A stretch of 64,000 nucleotides of DNA, from assembly GCF_030463535.1 (NCBI RefSeq), contig NC_132900.1, positions 24,483,456-24,547,455 of the forward strand. The letters are read 5' to 3'. The notes under the pieces are model-generated. The model was not told the DNA's origin. It searched no databases and worked only from the letters and a program-made list of their open reading frames with translations. Position numbers and translations under genes: made by a program. This document shows, piece by piece, positions 1 to 14,706 of the stretch (positions within the stretch are counted from its first letter, which is position 1; the number at the start of each line of letters is the position of its first letter). This stretch comes from Salminus brasiliensis. Its lineage: Eukaryota; Chordata; Actinopteri; Characiformes; Bryconidae.

Positions 1-576
1 TTGCATTTCCTTGTCTTGTACTTTTACAGAGAAATGCCAATGTTGAATCTCTCTGAGCACACAGACACCACAGTACCTAAGCTCCTCCCCCCAAGATAAG
101 TTAAAACTGTTTTGGCTTTTTAACTACATTGGACCCTGAAGAGTTCTGTTAGTGAACTTGACTGTCAAAACAAGACAAAGCCTGATAAGTGTTGCATCAC
201 TGTCAGTACAGAACAAGTTGAAACAAGTTTCAGGCACATTTGAAACCCACCCCTGTTCCCCTAAACACTGATGATTCAACTGAAAAGCAGACAGGCTTGT
301 CCAGGTATTGTGTAAACTGAGGATACTGTATAGGATAGCCATCACAAGCTATTTTTACCAGAAACTGCAATAAAGCCACCCTCTGGAGGTGGCGGAATAT
401 AAGCGATTAATTTTCAAGCCCCATGAAAAACATGCAACTCAAGACTTTCATTTAGGAACTTATCCACAGCATCAAGTGTAACAATCCTGAAACAATATAC
501 TGAGTGCATGGATGATTAAATAGCCATTACCTTTATCAATATCATTTTAAAACAAAACTGCAGTAAGGATACGTAC
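1..576. other. Intergenic or last-intron DNA beyond akirin1 coding exon 4
   Basis: No coding exon could be supported here. The akirin1 coding sequence should end with a very small last exon (two bases completing Tyr, then Val-Ser-stop) plus the 3' UTR. I found no acceptable acceptor followed by that pattern on the minus strand, so that exon is probably left of the window or too short to recognise. Confidence 0.4.
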
Positions 577-1983
577 AGCTGGCAGGTCTGGCTCCATACC
601 GCCGCATGATCTGATCTTGTGTGAATTTCACAAACGACTCATATTGTTCTGCAAAAAAGAGACATGAATGATCATTTAAAAAGGCTGCCAGTTCAGACAT
701 CATTAAGAATGTCTAAAATTATATTAGGGACAAGGTATAATGGAGGCTAATTTCTCAAACTTCAAATCATTACCACAATTTTTAGGCAAGGATCATTAAA
801 AATTTCTAAATTGAGTCATGACTAAATGTTAGTTACAAATCCACTAAACAAACAACTAAATTAGCTGTTCACACAGCAGCAAAATGGGAATCAGAAGTCT
901 GACCAAAACAACATTATGACTTGACATATACATGGTAAGAACTCAGACCTAAACCTTAACAGGCTAAAGTATTGAGACACCTACACATTACACCTACAGG
1001 TGCTTTTGACATAGAATTCTAAATCCATAGACACTCCAATTCATTAAGCCATTTAGGACATTCTTTCACAAACGTTTCTAAAGAGAGCATGGTTAGGCGG
1101 CTGAATTTATTCAACCGTGGCAATGGTGCAGATTTAGTACAATTATAGGCCTACTGATTAATCCTGATACATTTTTTTATTTAGTCTGTTTAAACAAATA
1201 CTGCTGTGTAGAGTCTTACTGGGATTAGGTCGGTTCATCACATGGTTAATTTTTATTTAATAAAAAACACCCACCACACTAAAGACTGCCAAACTAATTT
1301 CAAAAGGAGGCTCCTGTAGATCCAGGGACCCAAAGCTCATTTAACCCTGTATAGAATTTATACCCTGCCACAGAAATACTTTTTACCTGCCAGTTTTGTG
1401 TTCAAGATCTGCTCGTACTCCTCACGGATTTTCTCTTCGTGGTCTTTGAGGAGGCGCTCACAAAGGTAGCCCACCTGCCGCAGCGTAAATGTGGGCTGGT
1501 CCTTCTTCAGTGACGAGGCACCTAAAACAAACAATTTTTATTTATTTATATAAACACACACACCTTCATGGCCCAACTACACAAAGATACATAATTGTTC
1601 TAAACAGGTAAGCTGATGCGGCAAGAGTACTGAACATCATTCAGTATTCTCCCATATTAGGATGCTCCCATATACACATTCTTTTTCATAGCCCTCTAAG
1701 ATGGTCTGAACAGTGAAAGACCAGAGTATAAATGGCCACTAGAATTAAAAAAAAAAAAAACTATCAGACCTGAGGGTGAGCTGGGGGAGGAGATGGTGGG
1801 GCAAGGACTCGAACCCTCAGCAGTGCCACATGCCTCAGTCTGGTTGAAGGCACCCTCCAGTTGTCGCCGCCTTTGGTAGCGGCTGTACTCCTGTCGGATG
1901 TTCTGGAAGATCTGCTCTGTAAGGTGAAGGAAAAAAATAAATTAAAAAACCCACAAGGAATCAAACGTTTTGCAAACCCAGGG

Positions 1984-2021
<38 letters not shown>

Positions 2022-5000
2022 ATTTCTGTGATTAAGCCTCATCTTCATTCCTAGCAATTAAAAGTTGCACAGGCATTGAAAACAGGGCTCAAATTAAACT
2101 CTATAAAACTGCCTTTAGTATGTAAATGGTATTGCATCCTAAATTAATGCATTGGCAATCAGCCATCAAAGCAGCTTCAGACCATCAAAGCACTGGTGTT
2201 CAGGCTCTGCTAATCTCCACACATCGAAATTTAAAGACTCCCACAACAACCATATTCACCAAGTGTTCACAAACAGAATTTGGCTTCCGCCTTCAACCCA
2301 TCAGTGCAATGAACACACATACACAGAGTACCCAGTGACGAGTGATGGAGTTGAGAGTGTGAAATGACCAACAGTGGCAGCCTGCTGACCCAGGTATCGA
2401 ACCCACAACCCAGTCATCAATAGCCTGGAGCTCTAACCACTGAGCCACCACTGCCCATCCAATTAATACCATTCACTTTCTTTAAATATGAAAATGCACC
2501 AAAAGGGTTCTCTGGAGCTTCACAGCACCGCCTCTTTAAAAGAGGCTTTATTTATTTATATATATATAAAAAAAAAAAACATCCAATAGGCACCACCACC
2601 ATGCACCATACAAATTTACACCTACTTTACTATTCCATTTAGTCAGGCATATCACCATGCTGCATACTGTGAATGACAATATCCTTTTTTTTTGCCCATC
2701 AACCACCCTACATGAGTGCTGTATTTATAATCAGTTACTCTAAACAGATTAACTGCCAAAATCTGAAGACACACCAATTTTAGATTCAACCTATTCATAC
2801 AGTCCAAAATGGGCAACAACCACAATCCTGCAGGTCCTCTTCACACAAGATTAAAACTTCTAACTAAAACATATCCAAGCTGATTTTGGCCATCAAAGAT
2901 TTTTACCTTTTTACCTGATTAAAACAACCCTTTTATGGCAGCTGAGTCCAAGAGATAAAAGCCTAAAACCCAAAGAGGTTGTGATCAAGTTCCTGATTTC
3001 ATCCTCCTTCGCAGGAATCCTGGGTTGGGTCTCCTTCTCTGCATCATGATTGCTTTCTTTAAGCTTCTGAGGCCTAAGGGCATTTAACCAATTTTTCATC
3101 TTCTAAAAGATCAATTGCATAAAAGAATACCAATGCTGAGACCCTATGTGACCTAATTTCTTATGAAAACAGACCTTCACCTTATGTGGAGGAGTTGTCT
3201 TGGTGCTTGAAATGGGCCTTAGGTTCACAGAAGCAGTTGAATGTACCCCACAAAAAAAAAAAAAAAAAAAAAAAAAATTATAATTGAGTGACCATTGGTT
3301 AGTCCAGGTATTACATCTATCCAGCAGACAGGGCAAGAAGCAGAGATGAGAACCTCAAACCATCGTCATAGCCCGTCAACACCAAATGTGAGCAACATAT
3401 GATCTAGCAATCAATGAAGCAGCATTGACAGATTCAGGAAATATATGATCCATATTTGGCACTGTATTCTCAAAGATTAATAGAAACACAGAATTTGATT
3501 CACCACCAGAGGTTCAACTGTCCATTAAAAGAGTTTAAATGGGAAAACTTTGTAACAGTACTAAAACAGTCTGATACACCCCTTGGATTCTTTGCACTAC
3601 TGTCAGGGGACCCAAGTGGTGCATGCCAGACTAAGTGCTTGTGTGATGCGTGTTTGTGATTCAGTGTGTGGGGTCACTGCACACATTTGCTTATTCAGTC
3701 AACAGCAGTTCAGTCCCCACCCATTCATGGTGAAGTTACAAGGAGCGTTTCAGCCAAGACCGGGGTAGACACTTCCTAAACACAGTTCAAATCATGCCCC
3801 CAACATCACACTTACTGTACTGAAATAAATTACCAGCAACAATTTGGCTCTCAAAGGATGCATGATCTGATCCAATGAAACAGGGTTGATACAAGTACAT
3901 TTATTGTTATTGGGTCGGGTATTAGCCATTTTATGTTGAATCAAGTTCTGTCCTTTTATCATGTTGTAGCAGCGCACCCCCTAGTGTCCTCCAAGCACTA
4001 TTAACAGACTATTCCCTGCCTGCAGCAGTGAGGAGCATTCTTAGAAGAGAACAGTTAGCCGCACTGATTACAAAGTCAGAAATCAGAACATTTACTTCAT
4101 GACATTTGAGATATGCATTCGATAGCTGGCAGCATCACCACATTTTTTTACATTTTTATAAGCTGCGTGCACTTATGGTATTTTGGACCTCAGGGTTTAC
4201 AGAAGGGAATCATTCATTTTAAATTACAGACCAACATACCAACAGACCAGCATATAAACCATGCCTTCAGCACAGTGCCAATTCTCAGAAAGTGTGGGTT
4301 CAACTATATTTACATGAAAATCATTCATCTCCTGATACCATGACATCCTGGAAATATTGCTATACCGCCATTTTATTTAACATCCCATGATAAAAGGAAA
4401 CCAAACAACCCTGGAAGGCTTTGATGAGAATGTGATCATCAGTATTGATCCACTGGTCCCTAAAGCCACAGACCAGGGCTTCCCAAATGGGTGGGGTAGC
4501 TGCATTTCAGAGCACCACAACCCCTTCAGCTACCTCTGGAAAAACAGCCACAGAAACACAGGACAAGCAAAAAATAACACAAAAGATGACCACTTGAAAA
4601 AAAAAAAAATGCCCTATATGCATTATGTTACACACAGACCTCAGAAATCCCTTAAAATCACATTCAGCATTCATTTACTGTTAGCGACTCAATACTATGT
4701 TTTAAAAGCATATTCTACCTTTGCGTGTTTAATTAGTAATAAATACTAATTTGTTTTGTTTAGGAAGCCAATGGAAAAGAAACCAAACATTAACCGTAAA
4801 AACGAGTAAGGTTGCAATATGTATCAACAAGTTATCCTACTGCTTTGATTTATTTAGCTAGGATCCAAGTGCACATACATCGCAGTTTTGCTCAACTTGG
4901 GTTAATTAGATACCCCAAAACCATCGACTAAGCAGCGCTAGCTCCAGAGCACTAGCTACTGCGTTAGCTGCTATGAGCTACAAAGCTAGTAGCTTTGTTG

Positions 5001-6279
5001 ACTTATTTAGCGGTTCTTTCGCTTTACTTTACTATTTAAAGCTTTTGACTTACTTTTCTTACGGACCACCGTATCACCGATATTACGATTATTAAAAAAG
5101 CTTAACTTTAAGTTTCCTGGCCAGTGTGATGCCACTTATTCAGTTAACAACAGGGGTAACAATCGCTAGCTTAGCTTACGTTAGCTAGCACCAGCTCGTT
5201 CAATTCGATGTAGCTAGCTAGCACAATGCAGCTAAACAGAACTTGTGGCGATTAAAGCTCAACAAAACGGTGGTTTATGTAGGTCGCCAGGTTTTAATTG
5301 AAAGTAACTTGTAAAAAAGACGCGTAGTTGCCTACTTTGCTAGTTCAAACTAATTTATAATACAGTGAGCCAAGCTATAGTGCGCTAGCTATAGCTATAC
5401 TAGTTACCTAGCTAGCTACGCTGTGGCTAACCGAACCTTTAAATCGACAACTTTTACCCAACATATTCAGTTCAGAAGCTGAACAATGAGACGTTTAGCA
5501 GGTCGTAAATAGATGCTATGTATTGACCCTACTAATATTTCACAATGGACTTTGCATTTTAAGGCACAAACGACTTCATCGTTTTCCGTATTTAACGTTT
5601 TTCCTCTCTAAAATGGAGGAGTCCATATCGTGGAGCCCCTCCGAGAAACACTGCCTGGGTTTTTCTTTTATTGGAGGACATGGGCTTGGTTTGGTTCCTG
5701 TGTTCATCCACAATGGAACAACAGGGACTTACAGCAGCAGTTTCTACTCCCAAAGTTACTCAGTAAATCCCCCGATTAGCTGCTAGCTAGCTAAACGGCC
5801 CCACAATAATGTTGAAAACATTAAAAACGATTTCTTCTCTGCGTCTGGGCTCCAACTACACAGTTATACTGTCTAAAAGACACGCAAAACAATGCTTCAG
5901 CATTTTCAACGATATTTAACAGCCTCACAGACATTCATAAAACGGTGTTAATAAACAGCACCGATCCTTTTTTCGACAAGATGCTGACCAAACCTCGGAA
6001 AACTGAGGTTGGCGTAGCCGGTGCGCCACTACAAACCTCGGCCTTTACACGACAATTACAGCGGCGTTTCTCACCTGGAGTTAACCTGTGCTCTCCTCCC
6101 ATGGGCTGAGGGGACACCGGGTTCGGTGTAGTCTCTGTAGGCGGCCGAAGGCTGCATCTCTGCGGGGACGGAGCGGCCGGGCTGCCCGGCAGCGGGTTGC
6201 ACCTTCGTCGCTTAGGAGACTGGGGGCTGAGCAGGGCCTCAAACTCCATAGACCGTTTTAACGTAGCACCACAGGCCAT
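577..6279 (-). CDS. akirin1: Akirin-1, nuclear cofactor (3' end incomplete in window)
   Basis: Minus-strand coding exons are 6075-6279, 1770-1916, 1387-1521 and 577-648. Every junction is GT-AG in phase 1 (205, 147, 135 and 72 nt). The start is the ATG at 6279, giving the family N-terminus [19 protein letters not shown] followed by the nuclear localisation signal SPKRRRC. Exon 2 encodes [20 protein letters not shown], exon 3 the conserved [13 protein letters not shown] and [20 protein letters not shown], and exon 4 [19 protein letters not shown]. The [11 protein letters not shown] stretch and the FQNI variant favour akirin1 over akirin2. Exon 4 stops one base into a codon at a GTACGT donor, so the family C-terminus SYVS needs a further micro-exon; the full protein would be about 189 residues. 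Akirins are small nuclear proteins that link transcription factors to chromatin-remodelling complexes; akirin1 is tied to myogenesis in mammals. The 4.2-kb first intron (1917-6074) and the other introns hold a SINE and homopolymer runs but no other gene. Confidence 0.9.
2350..2456 (-). repeat. tRNA-derived SINE in akirin1 intron 1
   Basis: Read on the minus strand from 2456, the sequence starts GGGCAGTGGTGGCTCAGTGG, which contains an RNA polymerase III A-box-like TGGCTCAGTGG. About 35 bases on is a B-box-like GGTTCGATACC. This spacing is that of a tRNA head. The piece runs into a body with no tRNA cloverleaf completion and lies inside an intron, so it is a SINE copy and not a tRNA gene. Confidence 0.65.
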
Positions 6280-8142
6280 GATTACGGAGCGGATAAAACA
6301 AAAATAAACGACAAGCGAATTGGGACCTTTTAAAATTCCCCGACTACCGGTGTGTGAATGTGCGTATATCTATATACACAAATAAAGGCAAATTCCCGTT
6401 CTCTTTTCCCTTTCTCTCCGTAGGCTTTCTTTATTAGCTCACACTTAACTCCCCCTCCTACTTGCACCGGTTTGTATTTTCCAACTGCCAATCTCGAATC
6501 AAAACGCCAAGACGTCACAATACCGGACTGTACCATGTAGCCCTCATAGGGGAGCGCTCATTCTTTGACTACAATGCAATCTTCCCTTCACAGATTTCAC
6601 CCTGGCCAATAATGCATTGTACATTGTTGAATTTATATGTATATAAATCCAGGTCTGTGCAAAGTCTAATGGTCTGAAACTGTTCGTCGCAGTATTAAAA
6701 CACTAGATATCGTTAGAATAAACCTGAATTAACATAAAGTGGGTGGTCAGAAAATGCTGTTGGTCAGTAAAGTTATTGACATATGGGATAGAAGAACACA
6801 GGTTTATATATATGGTATTTGGCTGACAGTCATCTATTTAAATCATGCTACACAGGCTAGCGGATGTAGCAGCGAGTGTAGCATGGTGAGCTTGGCCAAA
6901 TAGGGAATGTACTACAGTGAAGGCACTATGCTACACAAGCTAACGTGTAGGTATGTCAATAGCTTTTCAGATAATTCTCTCAGCTGCTAAAGACTTGCAC
7001 AATACTGTTAATGCCTATGGTCTTACAAAAGTTGGGGCCTCAGTTTACTCTCCAACCAGGGGAACTAGCTATCTAGATTAACCCACATTTCAGGAGAATG
7101 TGGGTCTATATTTTTATGTAGCTACAAAATGTAAAAAATTCTAAAGGCTTCACAAACGTCCAAGCACCACTGTACACATAAGTCAAACCTGATAACAATT
7201 GTGGATAATAAAAAAATATTGAGAACTGTGTAAAAGAAAATGTTGCGTAACTTCCTCTATAAACAGTGGCAAACGGGTTCTCCTTTTAGGCTCAAAAGCC
7301 ATAATTCTTGCTGAGTTTACTGTTATATGTGGTTCAACAGCGAAAACTCATGGCTCAATTAGATATAGCACTAATCTAACGTAAGTGATATATTAGGGCA
7401 GCTATTTTACATCTTTGTAACACTGCCGAGATAAAAAAAAAACAACTAAAAAAGATGTAGTACATGCCTTTATTACTTCAAGGCCATCTTCAAATCCCAT
7501 TGGAAAGCCTGTTAATTTCCCTTTTAAATGGTGCTACATTTGTAAGGAACAGGCATTTGTGGAATGAGCAGCAGAGCTGAGTTTGTGGGTTGCGCCACAA
7601 TTAAATGGTTGCGTCCATTAAAAATGTGCCAATTTAGTCATTAAATCTAGGCTGAAAACTCAATTGTTTAGTTTAGATTTTGGTAATTAATGTTTCCCTT
7701 TAGATAAATGTTGCAGATTCAGGGATGGATTAATGGACATAAGGAATTGTGGTAACTAAGATGTTGGTGCTGTGGTACCTTTGCTTGCATGCAATCACTC
7801 AGGTTTGTGGACAGTAGAGCAGATGGGCACCATTGTTTCAGGGTGCTTCTGTGTCTGTGTTACCTTCTGGCTCTCTTCATTTAGATATCTTATATATAAG
7901 TTATAAGTTGGCCATCCTCCATTACCAACTATATTAAAGTTTGCATGAACTATTAATCTATTATCATTATCTAACTATTATCTATAGTTATTAGTATTAC
8001 TATTAACCACCCTTATTACTTTTATTGCTCTTACCATCACTATGGTTATATCAGTATAGCTAAGCATAACAGACGTATGTGACTTAAACTTATAAATAGT
8101 TTTGACCAGAGAATGGGTATGAATCTTGGTTCCCTCCATATA
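6280..8142. other. akirin1 5' flank and gene-free spacer
   Basis: The stretch just above the akirin1 start (about 6280-6540) should hold its 5' UTR and promoter. It has no evident TATA box at a usable distance. From 6700 to 8140 I see only AT-rich unique-looking DNA with no ORF resembling a known family. Confidence 0.4.
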
Positions 8143-9733
<1,591 letters not shown>

Positions 9734-11334
9734 TACATATTCCCCATCATATCACTGACTACTTACCTTTGATCTTACTGTATGCTTTCATGTTATGTGA
9801 AGTCTTTAACCAGGCTGTTTATAAACATAGCCTAGCCCTCCCCCATATTGAGACTCTAGTTAGTTTGAATGTAATCAGGTTTACTTACCTACTCACAAGA
9901 CAGTTTTCTATGGTAGTCATTAGAATTTGACCAATATGCGGCTAGTCGTTTGCATTTATGCTAAAGTCTTCTTGGTACCTAGATAGTGGGCAAATATGAT
10001 TACACTTACTGATTAGTTATGGCAATGTCAAGTGTACTATGGAATAAAACTGGCGTAGCTGTAGGGTCATGGCCCAGATCTGGTACATTCTTCTGGCCCA
10101 CATACTGCCCTGGGACAATGACAAAACACAGCAACAAATGGCACACCATTTGATTTTGGGCCAAAACTGGCTCTTAAAGGAGAGCAAAGAAGTCATGGCC
10201 CAATTCTACCCACTTTGAAATGATAGCATTGACTTCAGCAAGTCAGGGTGCCCCACTACAGTTAGACCAGTTTTAGGCCAACATGGAATGCTCCACAACA
10301 TTTCACATGGTAAAGCCTCATCTCAGCAAGAACCTAAGTAAATTAAGTCAATTAAACTTAGGACCAAATGTAATGAAATTTGTGTGTGGTATGTCTTTGT
10401 TGTAACAAAGCTCCACACTTACCACTGTCACCTGGCCCACAAACCACTGTAGAATGATAGCGACTTCAGCAAGTCAGGGTGCCTCAATACAATTATTGTA
10501 GCCTAACTGTTGCCAGTTTTAGGCCAACATGGAAATTTCACATGGAAGTTTCACATGGTAGGCCACACATGGTATGTAGGCCAGTTTTATTGATTCAAGA
10601 CATATAGTGGGTTAATGCATATATATTTTGGGGACAGAGGTCAAGACAAAAACAGGCAACATAAACATGAGGCGTTTTATTTTACAGCATATTTCAAACA
10701 TAGTTATCAAGAGAAGCTGTGCAAGCGGTATTTATAGTCTAAACAGTGATTTAAACCACAATGTCCAATTACGCTCTATTATTGTTATGCCAGCGACTCT
10801 ATTATAGACTACAGAATGTAACAGAAATTCCACCAATTTGTCAGACTTTCTGCACAACTCAGTGATTGAAATGAACACATTCAGAGTGGGGGCTTGGTGT
10901 GAAATTGAAGTTCATTGTAGTGAACCTTACTAACTTAGATTTCTTTACAGTGGTGGTGATAGGAACCAGGCGTTGGCATCAATATGACACAAATATACCC
11001 ATTTTTATTCTTCTGAGCTTTATTTGGTATGTTTATGATAGGCAAAATAATTTCGGAACTATGGAAAACAGTGACTAAGGCATTAGGCAGTGTTTTCAAC
11101 AATTTGGTGTAAAAACTTAAGTAAGGGAGCTGTTAGAGGTTCATTAGTCTGGTTCCAGTCACCACCACTGTGAACAATTTGCTCTCTACACTTTGTTGAT
11201 TTAATATTTGTTTTTCAATTAAACTCAAGGATGGTATTGTGTCTCAGTGCTCTTTGGGTCATGGAAAGCAATCTCAGACACTTGTGATAATTATTTTGGA
11301 AGGTGAGCCCAATTAAAGGAAAACTATTTAACAA
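9734..11334. other. Gene-free spacer with a diverged direct repeat
   Basis: No coding signal was found. Two diverged copies of a segment with GACTTCAGCAAGTCAGGGTG and AGTTTTAGGCCAACATGG occur at about 10228-10310 and 10456-10540. The neighbouring GGCCCA-rich text (10070-10210) looks like an old dispersed repeat. Confidence 0.45.
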
Positions 11335-12180
11335 GGATGTTCCACAATATTAAGCAGGCCATCACCTTTAAGCAATATGGGAAAGAAAAAGGATCTCTCT
11401 GCTGCTGTTACATTAGATATTTCATGAAAAAAGAGATTTTGGACTTTTTAGAGCAGAGACAGGTTTGTGCAGATAAAGTCATGATGAGTAAGGTTTTTGC
11501 CAGACAAATTCATCAGATTAAGAGAGCTGCCGCTAAAATGCCATTATAAAGAAGCAAACATGTATTTGTCCCACAAACCTCAAAGTGTAGGATCCTCCAG
11601 AGGTTTGCAATTGTGCATAAACCTACAATTCAGCCACCCCTAACCAGTGCTCACAAGCAGAAACAGTTGCAGTGGGCCCAGACATACATAAAGACTAATT
11701 TAGTCTTGTTCACTGCAGAGTGTTGTGCAACCCTGGATGGTCCAGATGGATGGTAGATGGCCAAAATCATGGGGGAGAGCTGGTAGGCCCCTTTAGGGTC
11801 CCTGAAGGTGACTGATTTTCTTCCATGGTACGAAAAGAAGAACTGTAGCAAAATCATCTTCATGCATGACAATCTCATGCTTCAAAAAATACTTCTGTGT
11901 CATTGGCTACTATGAGCATAAAATTAGAGAAACTCTTGATGTGGCCACCACCCTCCCCTGACATCAACCCTATTGAAAACCTTTGGAGTATTCTCAAGTA
12001 AAAGATCTATGAGGGTGAGAGGCAGTTGACATCAAAACAGCAGCCCTAAGAAGCTATTCTGACATTCTGCAGAGTAATTCAAGCAGAAGCTCTGCAAAAA
12101 AGTTTAATGGATGCAAGAATTGTGAAGGTGCTATCAATAAAGGTGCCCTCTTATATAACATGTAACTTGCCTGTTAAGAT
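11335..12180 (+). pseudogene. Decayed Tc1/mariner-type transposase
   Basis: On the plus strand an N-terminal block (11337-11549) reads as a helix-turn-helix-like domain rich in Lys and Arg. Downstream, near 11941-12000, is a block corresponding to WPPPSPDINPIENLWSIL, the signature around the third catalytic residue of Tc1/mariner transposases, but interrupted by frame changes. The end reads QAEALQKSLMDARIVKVL at about 12080-12140. Stops and frameshifts lie between the blocks. It belongs to a different subfamily from the element at 8.1-9.7 kb. Terminal repeats were not delineated. Confidence 0.65.
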
Positions 12181-13064
12181 GTCTTTGATTGAAATAGTAT
12201 TTGATTACAGTAAATGTGACCTCTTAATGCTGCAAATTAAACAAATTACCATTTTCAGTTTAATACAACCAATACAATTTAATGTGAAATGGATTCTTGG
12301 ATTCTTGTATTCAATATTGTGTCTGGTTTATGCCAATCATGTCCTTTGTTACTGTTTCATTTGTACAAAGCACATTGTTCCAGATGTCTTGGTCTTGGTC
12401 TAGGTGATGTCTGGAAAACATTAGTCTTGCTCTGATGGTCACACCTCCTATGAAAACTCAAGCGTTTGTGGTCTCTTTCTGATGATAGATGCAGTACTTT
12501 GACATGGAAAGAGCTATCTGTAGATCCGGTCATGACATTTTAGGATTGTTGGAGACTTCTTTATGTATTTTGTGGTCTGCTGTTGGACTGAACTTGCTAA
12601 GACAACTTGACCTGGACATGTTGGCAGTTGTTGCACTTTAAATTATGCACAAATTATTTTTGCGGACAGTGGAACAAGTGATTAAGTGTTCTGAGGGTGT
12701 CCTAACTCTTTCCTCACAGGAAAATTGTATTTATGTTAATACAATTTTACAAATGATTTGTTTGTTGTGTTTAGTTATATTATCTCCCAATATTGTTTAA
12801 GTCAAGATCACATTTCTGTGTGTTCCATGTGTTACATGGGATTTTCATGGGGTATCCTAACTTTTCCCTAACCTATCCCAACTCCCTGAGTTGTTGAGAT
12901 CTGTGAGAAAAAGACCTCCTCAAGAACACTGAAGCTTGTGTGACTCACACTGACCTGCGAGCACTGTGCCCTTGGACATAACTTCTCCGAAACAGATCTG
13001 CAGAGGTGCTCTTAAAAACAGTTCTCACACAATCCGAATAGGAGGGCACATGCCCGATGTCCAG
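12181..13064. other. Spacer and cnr2 3' UTR side
   Basis: No gene was recognised. Because cnr2 is on the minus strand with its stop at 13065, the right part of this stretch should contain the cnr2 3' UTR. No polyadenylation site was assigned. Confidence 0.4.
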
Positions 13065-14706
13065 CTAACCCAAATTTTGTTTGTCCAGGGATTCTGAAAT
13101 AGTATCTGCATATTTCTTATCAGCCTCTCTGGCGTCACTGTCTATATTCTGGAGGCAAACACAAGCCATATTTCCCTGACTACACATTCTGCATATACGC
13201 CTCACCAGGTTTACAAGTGCCCATCTGAGTTTGCGACACCGCAGTGCGTACAGCAGTGGGTTTACGGCCGAGTTTACCAAGCACAGCGTCCCACAGAAGG
13301 CAAAAGCTCGCTGTTCATTGTGTGTCAGCGTTCGTGAGACATCAACAACCATGATGGAGAGGCTGGGGACCCAGCAGAGCACCAGGATTAGTAGGATTAG
13401 GCCCAAGGTCTGCGCCAGACGAATATCCATACGCATCCTAGTCTGCCGCCCCAGCGTGGAGTGCCCTGCCTTTGAAGTCTCCATGGCTACTTCATGCTGG
13501 TGGGCCTTCCACAGGATTAGCACGTATGCTCCCACAATGACAAAGAGCACAATCAGCATGAGGCCCACCCAACAGCCCATGTAGCGTGGGTCAACATAGG
13601 GGAAGAGAAGTGAGCATGGAGGCTTGGATTGGCACCTCCAGCCAATCAGAGGGAGAAAAGAGATCACAACAGCCATGGTCCACAAGGCCGTGATCCCTAA
13701 CAAGGCCCGGCAGCACGTCACCAAGCTTTTGTATCGTGTAGCCTGGTAGATGCAAAGGTAGCGATCTACTGACGTTAGCAGCAGACTGCCAACAGAACCT
13801 GTAAAGGCCATGGTGACGCCCCCTAGTTTAAATAAGTATATTGCAGGGCCATCTTTGCGCTGGAAGAGGTGGAAATCCAAGAATATGATGGGGAAGAAGG
13901 AGCTGGCCAAGACGTCAGCAACTGCTAAGCTTCCGATGAAGAGGTACGAGGGCTGCTTACGCAAGCTGGCTGAAGTGCCAATGACTACCAGCACCAGTAT
14001 GTTCTCTAGGAAAGTAACAGGTCCAGTCAGGCCACAGATCCAGCTGAGAACCTTCTTCTCCATGTCGTTCAGCACCATGTATCGTGTCAGGTTCTCGCCC
14101 TCGATGCCTCCTACATCAACAAAGACACATTTTCATGATGGTAAAATAGTGGCATCTTGTAGAGCCATGAGCAGACTAGCTGAGAGAAGCTAGTCAGCTT
14201 GTCTGCTCATGGCTCTACAAGATGGTTTTTCACACCATACCGTGGGAAAACATATAACAACGTTTCATTTCAGCATATAATGTAGATAAGCTAGAAACAT
14301 GAAACCAATATGCTTTGAACTGCAGCTGGCTGGTTTTGATGGCTACTGATAAGTGTTTATTTTTTCTGAATTCACACACGCATTCAGAAATATTTATGCA
14401 ATGCTGATATACTGATTTACTGAAAGCTGATGTATATCTCAAGTTTTGCTCATTTAAACATTTCTAATCTTTCAATCCATACAACTTAATAATTAATAAT
14501 ACAGAAACTTAATAATGATCATGTTAATTTCGCTTCCGTGTATTTTCCCCTAAAAGTCCTATTTGGACAGTTTTGAACATGATTAAATGGAAACAATGTA
14601 AATGGTCATTATTTAAAAATTAAAAATTAAATAAATTGCTAAAGATTAAGATGATGACATTACCTGCAGCTGTGGGAGTTCCACTGTACGTCAGTGTAGT
14701 TGTCAT
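13065..14706 (-). CDS. cnr2: Cannabinoid receptor 2 (Gi/o-coupled GPCR)
   Basis: Two minus-strand coding exons: 14664-14706 (14 codons plus one base, donor GTAATG) and 13065-14110 (acceptor TGATGTAG). Spliced, they give 362 residues against 360 in human CB2. The N-terminus carries an N-glycosylation site NLT at residues 21-23. TM2 contains the CB-family stretch PSYLFIGSLAVAD. The DRY motif falls at residues 130-132, as in human CB2. TM4 follows WKAHQH-type loop conservation (ILWKAHQHEVA before TM6), TM6 has LCWVPSL and TM7 has NSAVNPLLYAL. The size and the short N-terminus argue against CB1, which has a much longer extracellular tail. The protein is a plasma-membrane receptor for endocannabinoids, mainly in immune cells. 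A downstream Met at 14078 could also start a 337-residue form, but exon 1 joins in frame and restores the expected N-terminus. Confidence 0.92.
14153..14224. repeat. Near-perfect inverted repeat (hairpin) in cnr2 intron
   Basis: Arms 14153-14183 and 14194-14224 are reverse complements over 31 bases with one mismatch; the outer 24 bases match perfectly (CATCTTGTAGAGCCATGAGC at the outside). The spacer is 10 bases. It lies about 40 bases inside the intron upstream of the second coding exon, so the pre-mRNA would fold into a stable stem next to the acceptor site. Confidence 0.85.

Noticed and set aside
1964-2057. ORF with a long Phe run opposite akirin1 intron 1
   Set aside because: It is the translation of a poly-A/T tract.
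2350-2456. A tRNA gene on the minus strand
   Set aside because: A and B boxes are present but the cloverleaf is not completed; it is a SINE head in an intron.
13231-14193. Plus-strand ORFs inside cnr2
   Set aside because: They are antisense shadows of a conserved GPCR coding region.
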